In this document: one piece after another, positions 9,178 through 17,015 of the stretch
Layout of the letters: each line of letters begins with the position of its first letter
Position numbering within the stretch: position 1 is the first letter of the stretch
Source: Tropicimonas isoalkanivorans
GTDB taxonomy: Bacteria > Pseudomonadota > Alphaproteobacteria > Rhodobacterales > Rhodobacteraceae
NCBI RefSeq assembly: GCF_900112335.1
Contig: NZ_FOLG01000002.1
Coordinates: forward strand, 344,810-408,809
Length of the DNA stretch: 64,000 nucleotides
Reading direction: 5' to 3'
Notes under the pieces: model-generated
What the model saw: only the letters and a program-made list of their open reading frames with translations
Told to the model about the DNA's origin: nothing
Database searches by the model: none
Program-made: the position numbers and the translations under genes

Positions 9178-9497
9178 GCCCGCCCCTCCCACTCCGGCCG
9201 CCGCGCCCGGATCGCTGCGACGATTTCTTCGGGCGGCTCCGTGGTCTGCGCCTTGTAGGTACCGAACACCTCCATGGTCACCGTGTCTCGCGCGGCGAGG
9301 AACCACTTGCCGCAGCCATGGGCGTGCCGCCAGCGTTCGAAATGAACACCCATGGGGTTCTCACGGTCGAAGAGATACGCCTCGAACGCCTCGTCGCTGG
9401 ACCCCGGCCCTGCGCGTTTCACATGTGCCTCGCCGCCCGCTGCGAGTTCCGTCTCGTCGCACAGGATCCCGCAATAGGGACATTTCAGGGTCAGCAT
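9174..9497 (-). CDS. soxD: Sarcosine oxidase subunit delta
   Basis: 107 residues, the small zinc subunit of tetrameric sarcosine oxidase. The zinc ligands known for the family are visible: Cys6 and Cys9 (LKCPYCG) and His58 with Cys62 (WRHAHGCGKWF). A further Cys13 follows the first pair. It ends in the usual RRPEWEGRA tail. It starts the soxDAG block and overlaps soxA by ATGA. The usual neighbour soxB is 1 kb upstream rather than adjacent. Confidence 0.93.
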   Translation of the reverse strand: MLTLKCPYCGILCDETELAAGGEAHVKRAGPGSSDEAFEAYLFDRENPMGVHFERWRHAHGCGKWFLAARDTVTMEVFGTYKAQTTEPPEEIVAAIRARRPEWEGRA

Positions 9498-9731
9498 GAG
9501 CGGGACCTCGCAAATATGGGGAAGGCCGGTGAGCGAGGTCGCTCCCGGCCAGATGCGGTAATGAACTGATTTTGGTTCCTCAAAGAACCGTTTGTGGCGG
9601 CGTCCTTTCCGACCGAAAGACGTGCCTTATATGGCGCCCAGCCAGCATTGGTGGACGGCATCTGGGGGCCAGGCAAGCGAATGGCGGCCGCCGCAAGGCA
9701 CCCGCCACTCGTGATAAGCCGCCAGTATGGA

Positions 9732-10058
9732 TTAATTGCCGCCGGTCGACGCCTCGGCGTTCGCGCCGCCGTCACCGGCCGATGCGCCGGCTTCCGCACC
9801 ACCACCGCTTGCATCGGCGGACGCGCCGTCGCTTTCACCGCCTCCGGAGCCCACATTGACGCTGACAGAGCTCGACCCGCCGCCACTGCTGTCGGGTGCG
9901 CCGCCGCCACCGGATCCGGTGCCGAACAGGACGTACGCGAGAACGCCGACGGCGACAACGAGGCCCCCGACGATGAAGGCAAGCCCGCCCCCGCTCCTTT
10001 TGGTCTCACGGATTTCCGTACGTTCGCGCACCGTGTTGTCGTGCGTGTGATCGGCCAT
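9732..10058 (-). CDS. Small membrane protein with Gly/Ser/Ala-rich tail
   Basis: 108 residues, unrecognised. A charged cytoplasmic head (MADHTHDNTVRERTEIRETK) is followed by one transmembrane helix (FIVGGLVVAVGVLAYVLFG, about 28-46) and a 60-residue, almost purely Gly/Ser/Ala/Asp tail that is surely disordered and would face the periplasm. The start at 10058 has GGAG upstream; an in-frame ATG ten codons earlier is less likely. It sits between soxB and soxD on the same strand, so it could be co-transcribed, but it has no visible link to sarcosine metabolism. Proteins with this head and helix are common small hypotheticals in Rhodobacterales. Confidence 0.6.
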   Translation of the reverse strand: MADHTHDNTVRERTEIRETKRSGGGLAFIVGGLVVAVGVLAYVLFGTGSGGGGAPDSSGGGSSSVSVNVGSGGGESDGASADASGGGAEAGASAGDGGANAEASTGGN

Positions 10059-10512
10059 TCTCGGGTCTCCAGTCGTTGATTTGTCCACTGCGCAACGCCG
10101 AATGGGCCGAAAGTGTTCCGTCCTCGGCGACCACGCGGGAAACAGACCGTTTCCAAATCGGGACGGTAGCTCGGGAGATTAGAGGGTAGATAAAGCAATG
10201 GTTTGCACGCTAGCGCCAACGGTTGTCCGACGGCTGGAGAATTGCCGAGGGAAGCGAAATCGTCCCGGCTTCGTGCTACGCTGCTGCCATGAGCATCTGG
10301 AGCTTCGTGTGGACCACTCTCCTGACACTTGCCGTCGTCGGGGGCGTCATCGTTCTCGTCATGCGCTCTGAACTTCGCCGCGAACAGTGCCGACAAGCGC
10401 GGCGTCGAAGCCACCGCGACACCGCGCTCGGCAAGGATCAGAGTGCCACCGATACCGATGTTGCTGCCACGCTCGGCTATGATGGCAGTGATGTCGGCTC
10501 TGGCGACTGACG
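10059..10512. other. 454-bp spacer between soxB and the small membrane gene
   Basis: This stretch holds no clear gene apart from the weak plus-strand candidate at 10289. No terminator with a U-run follows soxB, and no inverted repeats of an insertion sequence were seen. The part nearest 10058 (10059-10220) could carry a promoter for the small membrane gene and soxDAG. Confidence 0.4.
10289..10510 (+). CDS. Possible small single-pass membrane protein
   Basis: A 73-codon frame starting MSIWSFVWTTLLTLAVVGGV has one plausible transmembrane helix (about 5-22) followed by an Arg-rich segment and a polar tail. It ends three bases before the convergent soxB stop. No good ribosome-binding site precedes this ATG; an earlier in-frame ATG at 10223 is no better. 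It is the only plus-strand candidate within the sox region and may be spurious. Confidence 0.33.
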   Translation: MSIWSFVWTTLLTLAVVGGVIVLVMRSELRREQCRQARRRSHRDTALGKDQSATDTDVAATLGYDGSDVGSGD

Positions 10513-11760
10513 TCAATGCGCCACCCCCGCCGCGACGCTTTCGTCGATGAAGCGGCCCTCGCGGAAGCGGTCCAGCCCGAAATCGGCCGCCAATGGGCCC
10601 GGCTCGCCCTTGGCCACCAGGTCCGCCATCGCCCATCCGGAGCCGGGGATCGCCTTGAACCCGCCGGTTCCCCAGCCGCAGTTGATGAAGCAGTTGCCCA
10701 GCGGCGTTTTCGACAGGATCGGTGACCGGTCTCCCGTCATGTCCACGATCCCGCCCCATTGGCGCAGCATCTTCAGGCGCGAGATGATCGGGAAAGTTTC
10801 GACGAGCGCTCGCACGGTGTCCTCGATGTGGTTGAAGGAGCCGCGTTGGGTGTAGCCGTTGTAGCTGTCCGTCCCGCCGCCGATCACCAGCTCACCCTTG
10901 TCGGACTGACTCATGTAGCCGTGGACCGTGTTGGCCATGACCACGCAGTCGATGCAGGGCTTTATGGGCTCCGACACCAGCGCCTGAAGCGGTGCGGACT
11001 CGATCGGCAACCGGAATCCCGCCACTTCCGCCAGTTGCCCCGAGTGGCCCGCGACAACGATGGCGAGCTTGTCGCAGGCAATGTCGCCCTTCGTGGTGCT
11101 GACGCCGGTGACGGTCCCGCCCTCGGACCGCACACCAGTCACCGCGCACTGCTGGATGATGTCCATCCCCATGCCGGAGCACGCCCGCGCATAGCCCCAA
11201 GCGATGGCGTCGTGCCGGGCCGTGCCCGCCCGTGCCTGCCAAAGGCCACCCAGCACCGGGTAGCGCGGCCCGTCGATGTTGATGATTGGCACGATCTCCT
11301 TCACCCGCTCCGGCCCGACCCATTCCGTGTCTACGCCCTGAAGCGCATTGGCGTGTGCCGTACGGAGGTAGCCGCGCTTTTCGTGCTGTGTCTGGGCCAG
11401 CATGAGGACGCCGCGGGGGCTGAACATCGCGTTGAAGTTCAGGTCCTGGCTGAAGGTCTCGTAGAGGCTGCGCGATTTCTCGTAGATCGCGGCCGACGGG
11501 TCCTGCAGGTAGTTCGAGCGGATGATCGTCGTGTTGCGGCCCGTGTTGCCGCCACCGAGCCAGCCCTTGTCGAGCACGGCGATATCCCGGATCCCATGGT
11601 TCTTGCCAAGGTAATAGGCGGTCGCGAGCCCGTGGCCCCCGGCGCCGATCACGATCACCTTGTAGTGCTTCTTCGGCTCGGGCGAGCGCCAGGCCCGCTC
11701 CCAGCCGGTGTGGTGACGCAGGGCTTCGCGGGCGATGGCAAAGGCAGAATATCGGCGCAT
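10513..11760 (-). CDS. soxB: Sarcosine oxidase subunit beta
   Basis: 415 residues, normal length. It is the catalytic flavin subunit: the FAD dinucleotide motif VIVIGAGGHGLATAYYLG lies at about 35-52, and His183 in TARHDAIAWGYAR matches the covalent FMN attachment site of the family. It ends with the conserved NCGWGTGGFKAIPGSG region (FAD-binding C-terminus). The start MRRYSAFAIAREAL is the conserved N-terminus of the family; the long upstream in-frame extension is not. It is divergent from ccmI across a 226-bp spacer. Unusually, soxD does not follow directly. Confidence 0.95.
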   Translation of the reverse strand: MRRYSAFAIAREALRHHTGWERAWRSPEPKKHYKVIVIGAGGHGLATAYYLGKNHGIRDIAVLDKGWLGGGNTGRNTTIIRSNYLQDPSAAIYEKSRSLYETFSQDLNFNAMFSPRGVLMLAQTQHEKRGYLRTAHANALQGVDTEWVGPERVKEIVPIINIDGPRYPVLGGLWQARAGTARHDAIAWGYARACSGMGMDIIQQCAVTGVRSEGGTVTGVSTTKGDIACDKLAIVVAGHSGQLAEVAGFRLPIESAPLQALVSEPIKPCIDCVVMANTVHGYMSQSDKGELVIGGGTDSYNGYTQRGSFNHIEDTVRALVETFPIISRLKMLRQWGGIVDMTGDRSPILSKTPLGNCFINCGWGTGGFKAIPGSGWAMADLVAKGEPGPLAADFGLDRFREGRFIDESVAAGVAH

Positions 11761-11986
11761 GGGGCTCCTTGTCGGTCGGGCGGTGTCGCGGGTGCCGCGA
11801 CGGGAGGCACGATACTTGTTTTCCCGTCGATTCATACTGACCATCTGCCTGCCTGCGGCATATTCGGGGCGGGAAACGACCTTGTGATCCGACGCCGCAC
11901 GCGGTGCGGCCATGGGGGGCTTTGCCATAGCGCCCGATTTCGATAGAGGAAATGCCAGCCGTCGCAACAGCGCCCCGGGAGGACGC

Positions 11987-13513
11987 ATGACATTCTGGAT
12001 CATCTCGGGTCTCGTCGCCCTGGCGACCGCATTGCTGATCGGCTGGCCGTTGGTCCGGCCACGTCGGGCAAGCGACGACGCGGCGGAAGACCTCGACATC
12101 CAGATCTATCGCGACCAGTTGCAGGCCGTCGAGAAAGACGTCGCGCGCGGGGTAGTGACGGAGGACGACGCGGAGCGCCTGCGCACGGAGATCAAGCGCC
12201 GCATCCTCGACGCGGACAAGACCAGGGCTGGCGCAGCCGGCCGCGCGCCGAGAGAACTGAACATCGGGGTCGCCGCGGTTGCCGGCATCGCGATCATTGC
12301 GGGCAGCTATCTCGTCTACGATCTCGTCGGCGCCCCGGGGTACGAGGACCTTCCGCTGAAGAAGCGTCTCGCTCTGGCCGAGCGCGCCCGCGCCGAGCGG
12401 CCGAGCCAGGCGTCGCTTGAGGCGCAGATGCCCCCCTCCCCGACGCCCGCGCCGGAGGTCAGCCCCGAATACGCGGACCTGATCGAACAACTCCGCGCCG
12501 CGGTGGAGAAGAACCCCGACGAGTTGCAAGGCTGGGAGCTGCTGGCGCGGAATGAGGCCCGGCTGGGCAACCTGTCCGCCGCGCACGCGGCGCAGGCGAA
12601 GATCGTCGAGTTGAAGGGTCCGGAAGCGGCGCCGCAGGATTACCTGGCGCTGGCCGCGCTGATGATACAGGCGGCAGGGGGCAATGTCTCCGCCGAGGCG
12701 GACGCCGCTCTCACCTCCGCGCTGGAGCGCGATCCGCATAATCCCGTGGCCCGGTATTACATGGGGCTCGCCCACCTGCAGACCGGGCGGCCGGACCTGA
12801 CCTTCGAGGTCTGGGAGCCGCTTCTGCGGGACAGCCCGCCCGACGCGCCGTGGGTTCCGGTCATCCGCGCCCGGCTGGAGAGCGTGGCGGCAATAGCAGG
12901 GATTCACTACACCCCACAGGCACCGCGAACCGCCGGCCCCTTCAGCGGCGGCCCCTCGGCGGACGACATGGCCGCAGCGGCGGAAATGTCGCCAGAGGAG
13001 CGGCAGGCGTTCATTCAGAACATGGTGGACCAGCTTTCGGCGAGGCTTTCCGAGGAAGGCGGCCCGCCCGAAGACTGGGCGAAACTGATCCGCGCCCACG
13101 GCGTGCTCGGCGACACGGAGAGCGCGACGGCGGCGTGGGAGCAGGCACAGGCCGCCTATCCCGATCCGTCCGACCTTGAACCCGTCCGGCAGGCGGCGGC
13201 GATGGCGGGCGTGGAAGGCGTGAGCGCGCTGGAGCGTGGCCCGACGCAGGACGATATCAACGCCGCGGCCGAAATGGCGCCGGAGGACCGGCAGGAGATG
13301 ATCCGGAACATGGTCGACCAGTTGGGCGAACGGCTGGCGACCGAGGGCGGCCCGCCGTCGGACTGGGCGCAGCTGGTGCGGGCGCACGGTGTGCTGGGCA
13401 ACACCGACCGGGCGGCGGCGATCTGGGCGGAAGCGCAGCAGACGTTCGGCAGCAGGCCGGAGGCGCTGGAGACGATCCGGCAGGCCGCCGTCGATGCGGG
13501 CGTCGCGGAGTAG
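11987..13513 (+). CDS. ccmI: c-type cytochrome biogenesis protein CcmI with duplicated C-terminal domain
   Basis: 508 residues. CcmI is an inner-membrane chaperone that presents apocytochrome c to the heme-ligation complex. Two transmembrane helices are seen (about 3-22 and 94-112) with a coiled segment between them (YRDQLQAVEKDVARGVVTEDD, the signature of the family), then periplasmic TPRs (about 160-300). The last part is a tandem duplication: residues about 322-409 and 418-505 repeat the pattern DDxxAAAEMxPExRQ...RAHGVLGxT at a 96-residue step, which explains the extra length over the usual ~400. The ATG at 11987 has GGGAGGA upstream. It starts a ccmI-ruvX-DUF1289 run with gaps of 3 and -4 bases. 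Confidence 0.9.
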   Translation: MTFWIISGLVALATALLIGWPLVRPRRASDDAAEDLDIQIYRDQLQAVEKDVARGVVTEDDAERLRTEIKRRILDADKTRAGAAGRAPRELNIGVAAVAGIAIIAGSYLVYDLVGAPGYEDLPLKKRLALAERARAERPSQASLEAQMPPSPTPAPEVSPEYADLIEQLRAAVEKNPDELQGWELLARNEARLGNLSAAHAAQAKIVELKGPEAAPQDYLALAALMIQAAGGNVSAEADAALTSALERDPHNPVARYYMGLAHLQTGRPDLTFEVWEPLLRDSPPDAPWVPVIRARLESVAAIAGIHYTPQAPRTAGPFSGGPSADDMAAAAEMSPEERQAFIQNMVDQLSARLSEEGGPPEDWAKLIRAHGVLGDTESATAAWEQAQAAYPDPSDLEPVRQAAAMAGVEGVSALERGPTQDDINAAAEMAPEDRQEMIRNMVDQLGERLATEGGPPSDWAQLVRAHGVLGNTDRAAAIWAEAQQTFGSRPEALETIRQAAVDAGVAE

Positions 13514-13516
13514 CGG

Positions 13517-13993
13517 ATGATCTTCGAGGACATTGCGGAGTTTGCATCGGCCCTGCCGCCTATGCGTGCTGTTGTCGGCCTGGACCTTGGCACGGTGACA
13601 ATCGGCGTGGCCCTGTCCGACCGCCTTTTGACTGCCGCAACCCCGTTGGAAACCATCAAGCGCAAGAAGTTCGGCGTGGATGCGGAGAAGCTGCTGGCGC
13701 TTCTGACGGCGCGTGAGGCCGGTGGGATTGTTCTGGGCCTGCCGCGCAACATGGATGGCACCGAAGGCCCGAGGTGCCAGTCCACCCGTGCCTTTGCCCG
13801 CAACCTGGAGCGGCTGACCGACCTTCCCATCACCTTCTGGGACGAGCGGCTCTCGACCGTTGCGGCGGAGCGGGCGCTGCTGGAGGCGGATACGTCCCGG
13901 AAACGTCGCGCCGAGATCATCGACCACGTGGCCGCCGGGTTTATCCTCCAGGGCGCGCTCGACCGAATGCGGCACTTGAGGACAAACGGATGA
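13517..13993 (+). CDS. ruvX: Holliday junction resolvase RuvX (YqgF)
   Basis: 158 residues. RNase H-like nuclease of the YqgF family, proposed to cut Holliday junctions and shown in some bacteria to act in pre-16S rRNA maturation. Family motifs: GLDLGTVTIGVALSD (first acidic residue), IVLGLPRNMDGTEG, WDERLSTVAAERALLEA and the C-terminal RRAEIIDHVAAGFILQ (last acidic residue). The ATG at 13517 has GGAG six bases before it, only three bases after the ccmI stop, and the gene overlaps the DUF1289 gene by ATGA. Confidence 0.93.
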   Translation: MIFEDIAEFASALPPMRAVVGLDLGTVTIGVALSDRLLTAATPLETIKRKKFGVDAEKLLALLTAREAGGIVLGLPRNMDGTEGPRCQSTRAFARNLERLTDLPITFWDERLSTVAAERALLEADTSRKRRAEIIDHVAAGFILQGALDRMRHLRTNG

Positions 13994-14226
13994 ACGAAGA
14001 CGACCAGCGGGAGCGGGCGGAGATCGAGTCTCCCTGCACGAAGGTCTGCGTGATCCACCCGGCCGAGCGGATCTGCGTGGGCTGCCTGCGCACGTTGGAA
14101 GAAATCGGCGGCTGGGCGCGGATGACCCCCGGGGAACGCCGGGCCGTCATGGCCGACCTCCCCGGGCGCGCCCCGCGCCTGGCAAAACGCCGCGGGGGCC
14201 GCGCGGCGCGCACCGGGAAAGCCTAA
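13990..14226 (+). CDS. DUF1289 domain protein
   Basis: 78 residues. Four cysteines lie in the family pattern SPCTKVCVIHPAERICVGC, which looks like a small metal-binding knuckle, followed by GWARMTPGERRAVMADLP. The Arg/Lys-rich tail may contact nucleic acid. The function of DUF1289 proteins is unknown. The start overlaps the ruvX stop as ATGA. It ends 7 bp from the convergent SpoIIAA-like gene. Confidence 0.88.
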   Translation: MNEDDQRERAEIESPCTKVCVIHPAERICVGCLRTLEEIGGWARMTPGERRAVMADLPGRAPRLAKRRGGRAARTGKA

Positions 14227-14233
14227 GTCCGGG

Positions 14234-14968
14234 CTACTGCTCTCCGCCGACGATCCAAGCCTTTGCCGCCTCGAAATCCGCCGCCTTGTAGTGCTTGACC
14301 TCCGCGTCGACGAAACGGGACATCACCTGTTCCGCCAGCCGCTGCCAGGATTGATCTCCGACGACAGCGATACGGCTCGGAATGCGGTAGTGGTCGCGGA
14401 TCAGCCCGAAATGCTCCCCAAGCGCTCCGAGCCCTTGCCAACCGTCGAAGTCCCGCAAGTCGAGCAAAAGCTCGAGCCCGCCGGCGCGCGCGATGAAGGC
14501 GTTGAGTTCCGTTTCGGCATCCGCAATGGACTGCGTGTCGAGCTTTCCATGGAGCGCGACCTGCAACTGGCGCTCGCCGATCTCCGTCACGTGCACGGTG
14601 CCGAGAGATTCCTGTAGCCACCGCCGCGCGTCGTCCAGGCCATCCAGACCGAACACCATGACCGGGCACGGCATGAGAAAGCTCATCCCGCGTATCGCGC
14701 CGCGAAGCCACCCCGTATCGGTGACCATCGCAATTCGGTCGAACCCGCGCCAGTGACGCAGGCCCAGCTTGAGATCGTCCCAAGCAGCTTCAGGGCTGTA
14801 CCCTTCGAACCCTGGGCCCACCTGGATCAGAACCCGGACTCGCCCGCCGTCTTCCAAAGCCCGGTCGATGGCCGGGGTAATGACGCGGTCGTAGTCGTCG
14901 CTCGTGACGTGGCCCGTAATGCGGAATTCCAGCGTTCCTTCCGGCCGGCCGGTGATTTCCTCAATCAT
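14234..14968 (-). CDS. Tandem SpoIIAA-like (STAS superfamily) protein
   Basis: 244 residues made of two copies of the SpoIIAA-like fold (PF11964). Copy 1 (about 10-118) runs from LEFRITGHVTSDDYDRVITP to GLDGLDDARRWL. Copy 2 (about 128-242) runs from LQVALHGKLDTQSIADAETE to YKAADFEAAKAWI. Both end in the typical F/L-x-x-x-x-A-x-x-W helix. Single-domain relatives are common; the role is thought to be lipid binding or regulation but is not established. The start at 14968 has a purine-rich AAGGAGACGGAT upstream. It lies 69 bp downstream of dusA on the same strand. Confidence 0.8.
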   Translation of the reverse strand: MIEEITGRPEGTLEFRITGHVTSDDYDRVITPAIDRALEDGGRVRVLIQVGPGFEGYSPEAAWDDLKLGLRHWRGFDRIAMVTDTGWLRGAIRGMSFLMPCPVMVFGLDGLDDARRWLQESLGTVHVTEIGERQLQVALHGKLDTQSIADAETELNAFIARAGGLELLLDLRDFDGWQGLGALGEHFGLIRDHYRIPSRIAVVGDQSWQRLAEQVMSRFVDAEVKHYKAADFEAAKAWIVGGEQ

Positions 14969-15037
14969 ATCCGTCTCCTTTTCAGGAGAGATATGTAGGC
15001 TCGGCCGCGGCAGGTTGTAAGGAAGGATCGGCCGGAC

Positions 15038-16084
15038 TCAGCCCGCCGGCTCCTCCGCCGCGTCGCGGACCATTGCAAGCGCCGCGTCCAGCACCTCCAG
15101 CCCGGCGCCATCCCGCGTGGCGCCCTCGCTCAACACCCTGCGCCAACCGCGGGCACCCGGACGCCCAGCAAAAAGCCCGAGCATGTGCCGTGTCACCGAA
15201 TGCAGCCGCCCGCCCTGCTCCAGATGCCGAGCAATGTAGGGGCGGAACCGCTCCAGCGCATCCATCGCCGACAGGGGGGCCTCGGCGGCGCCGAAAATGC
15301 GGTGATCCGCCGTCAGGAGGATGTCGGCGGGCTGCTGGTAGACCGCGCGCCCGATCATCACGCCATCCATCCCGCTCCGCAGGTGTGCCTCCGCCGCGTC
15401 GAGGGAGACGATGCCACCGTTGACGGAGATATGCAGGTCGGGAAACGCGCGTTTCATCTTTGCGACCAGAGCGTAATCGAGCGGCGGGATCTCCCGGTTT
15501 TCCTTCGGCGACAGCCCTTGCAGCCACGCCTTGCGCGCATGGATGATGACGCGACGAACGCCGGCGGCGCGTACGGTTTCGAGGAAGTCGGGAAGGATCT
15601 CCTCCGGTTCCTGATCGTCCACCCCGATCCGGCATTTCACCGTCACCGGCAAGCGCGTCGCCGCCGCCATCTCCGCCACGCAGTCTCCGACGAGCGCCGG
15701 GCGTTCCATCAGGACAGCGCCGAAGCAGCCGGACTGCACCCGGTCCGACGGGCAGCCCACGTTGAGGTTCACCTCGTCGTAGCCCGCCTCCTCCGCCATG
15801 CGCGTGGCCTCGGCCAGTTCCCGCGGGTCGGCGCCGCCGAGTTGCACAGCGACGGGATGCTCGTCCGCGTCGAAGTCGAGCAGATGCCGCGCCCCTCCCC
15901 GCACGAGAGCAGCGGCAGCGATCATCTCCGTATAGAGAAGCGCGCGACGGGACAGAGTCCGATGGAACGCCCGGCAATGGCGATCGGTCCAGTCGATCAT
16001 CGGTGCAACGCTCAGCCGCGCGGCCCGCCCGGCTTCAGACGCTCCCGGGATCTCGATCTCGGCGCTCACAACATTTGTTCCCAT
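15038..16084 (-). CDS. dusA: tRNA-dihydrouridine synthase A
   Basis: 348 residues. It reduces uridines in the tRNA D-loop with NADPH and FMN. DusA signatures: LSVAPMIDWTDRHCRAFHR (FMN phosphate region), AVQLGGADP, NLNVGCPSDRVQSGCFGAVLM with the catalytic Cys, CRIGVDD, and GVMIGRAVYQQP. The ATG at 16084 is preceded by GAAGGA; 48 further in-frame codons upstream lack family similarity. It is divergent from the bphO-bphP operon across about 370 bp. Confidence 0.93.
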   Translation of the reverse strand: MGTNVVSAEIEIPGASEAGRAARLSVAPMIDWTDRHCRAFHRTLSRRALLYTEMIAAAALVRGGARHLLDFDADEHPVAVQLGGADPRELAEATRMAEEAGYDEVNLNVGCPSDRVQSGCFGAVLMERPALVGDCVAEMAAATRLPVTVKCRIGVDDQEPEEILPDFLETVRAAGVRRVIIHARKAWLQGLSPKENREIPPLDYALVAKMKRAFPDLHISVNGGIVSLDAAEAHLRSGMDGVMIGRAVYQQPADILLTADHRIFGAAEAPLSAMDALERFRPYIARHLEQGGRLHSVTRHMLGLFAGRPGARGWRRVLSEGATRDGAGLEVLDAALAMVRDAAEEPAG

Positions 16085-16453
16085 TTTTCCTTCTCGAGGT
16101 GCCCTTTGCCCGCCTTTGGGACCGGAGTGCAACAGGCAGATACACCTTTTGCGGGACGTACGATGGCCTTGGGCAGCCGTCCGACGGCGTGACCTCCGCC
16201 TCTGCCAGACCGGCCCAGGTCGCCTCAACTATTTACAGTGCCAAGAAAAATTGGAAATTTCAGCGATGTCCAATCCATGGATTGCGCGCGGCTTACAATC
16301 CTACTTCAGGCTCTCCATCCCGACACGCATGGCAGGCACTTCACCGGACATAGGGGTGCGGATACCGAGGTGACGCCAAAGCGGCTCGATAATCTTGAAA
16401 CCCCGTACACACGATATAAATTGCCTCGACCTTGAGAATTGAAAGGGCGCGGC
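16085..16453. other. Divergent spacer between dusA and the phytochrome operon
   Basis: 369 bp without a convincing gene. It should carry promoters for dusA (left) and bphO-bphP (right). The right half is clearly AT-richer, including CTTGAAA at 16394 and TATAAA at 16415. Their 14-base spacing is too short for a normal sigma-70 pair, so no promoter is claimed. No tRNA was seen. Confidence 0.4.
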
Positions 16454-17002
16454 GTGCAGGCTGTCCAGGTGGATGATTTGAGAGGCCGGCTGCGGAGCGA
16501 TACCAGATCGTCTCACGACCGGCTGGACCGGCACGTCTCCACTTTCGACCTCGGTGAACCGGACGGTCTCCGCAGTTTCCTGGCGATGCAGCTCATGGCG
16601 CTGACGAGGCTGGAGCCGCTCGCCAAGAATTCAATTTGCGCACCGGCCATCCATGATTTAAGAGCGCGCGCGGAATTCGATCTGCGCGGACTTGATGAAA
16701 CCACGGCTCTCTCTTGCCCAGACCTGACGTTCACGCCCCATCCCATGTCGGTGGACTACGTGATCGCAGGCTCACGGGTCGGAACGGCCATCCTGAGGAA
16801 ACGCTGGCTTGCCTCGAAAAATGCCGAGGTGCGCGCGACATCCGCATACTTTTCGGCGCCCACATATATGGATATGTGGCGCGCTTTCTGTGACAGGGCC
16901 ACGCGCGAGACAAGTTCGGGCCCGCAGGCAGACCGCATCGTAGGGGACGCGATCGGTTTGTTTGACTTCTACGGCCACTGTGCAGCCTCGGCATGCGCAT
17001 AA
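16454..17002 (+). CDS. bphO: Biliverdin-producing heme oxygenase
   Basis: About 182 residues. It is a bacterial HemO/BphO-type heme oxygenase that opens heme to biliverdin, the chromophore of the phytochrome encoded 13 bp downstream. LRSDTRSSHDRLDRHVSTFDL holds the proximal heme ligand (His21), and YVIAGSRVGTAILRKRWL is the distal-helix GSxxG region. There is no ATG near the start: GTG at 16454 has AAAGGG six bases upstream and is preferred, with TTG at 16439 as an alternative. It is shorter and more divergent than plant-type enzymes, but both heme-contact helices are present. Confidence 0.85.
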   Translation: MQAVQVDDLRGRLRSDTRSSHDRLDRHVSTFDLGEPDGLRSFLAMQLMALTRLEPLAKNSICAPAIHDLRARAEFDLRGLDETTALSCPDLTFTPHPMSVDYVIAGSRVGTAILRKRWLASKNAEVRATSAYFSAPTYMDMWRAFCDRATRETSSGPQADRIVGDAIGLFDFYGHCAASACA

Positions 17003-17015
17003 AGGAACAGGCAAG

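Noticed and set aside
6484-9258. 924-codon open frame on the plus strand
   Set aside because: It lies wholly opposite soxA, which has clear family motifs throughout. Long antisense frames are common in GC-rich codons and this one shows no domain.
16394-16420. Promoter CTTGAAA ... TATAAA before bphO
   Set aside because: The two boxes are 14 bases apart, too close for a normal sigma-70 promoter; left as an AT-rich region only.
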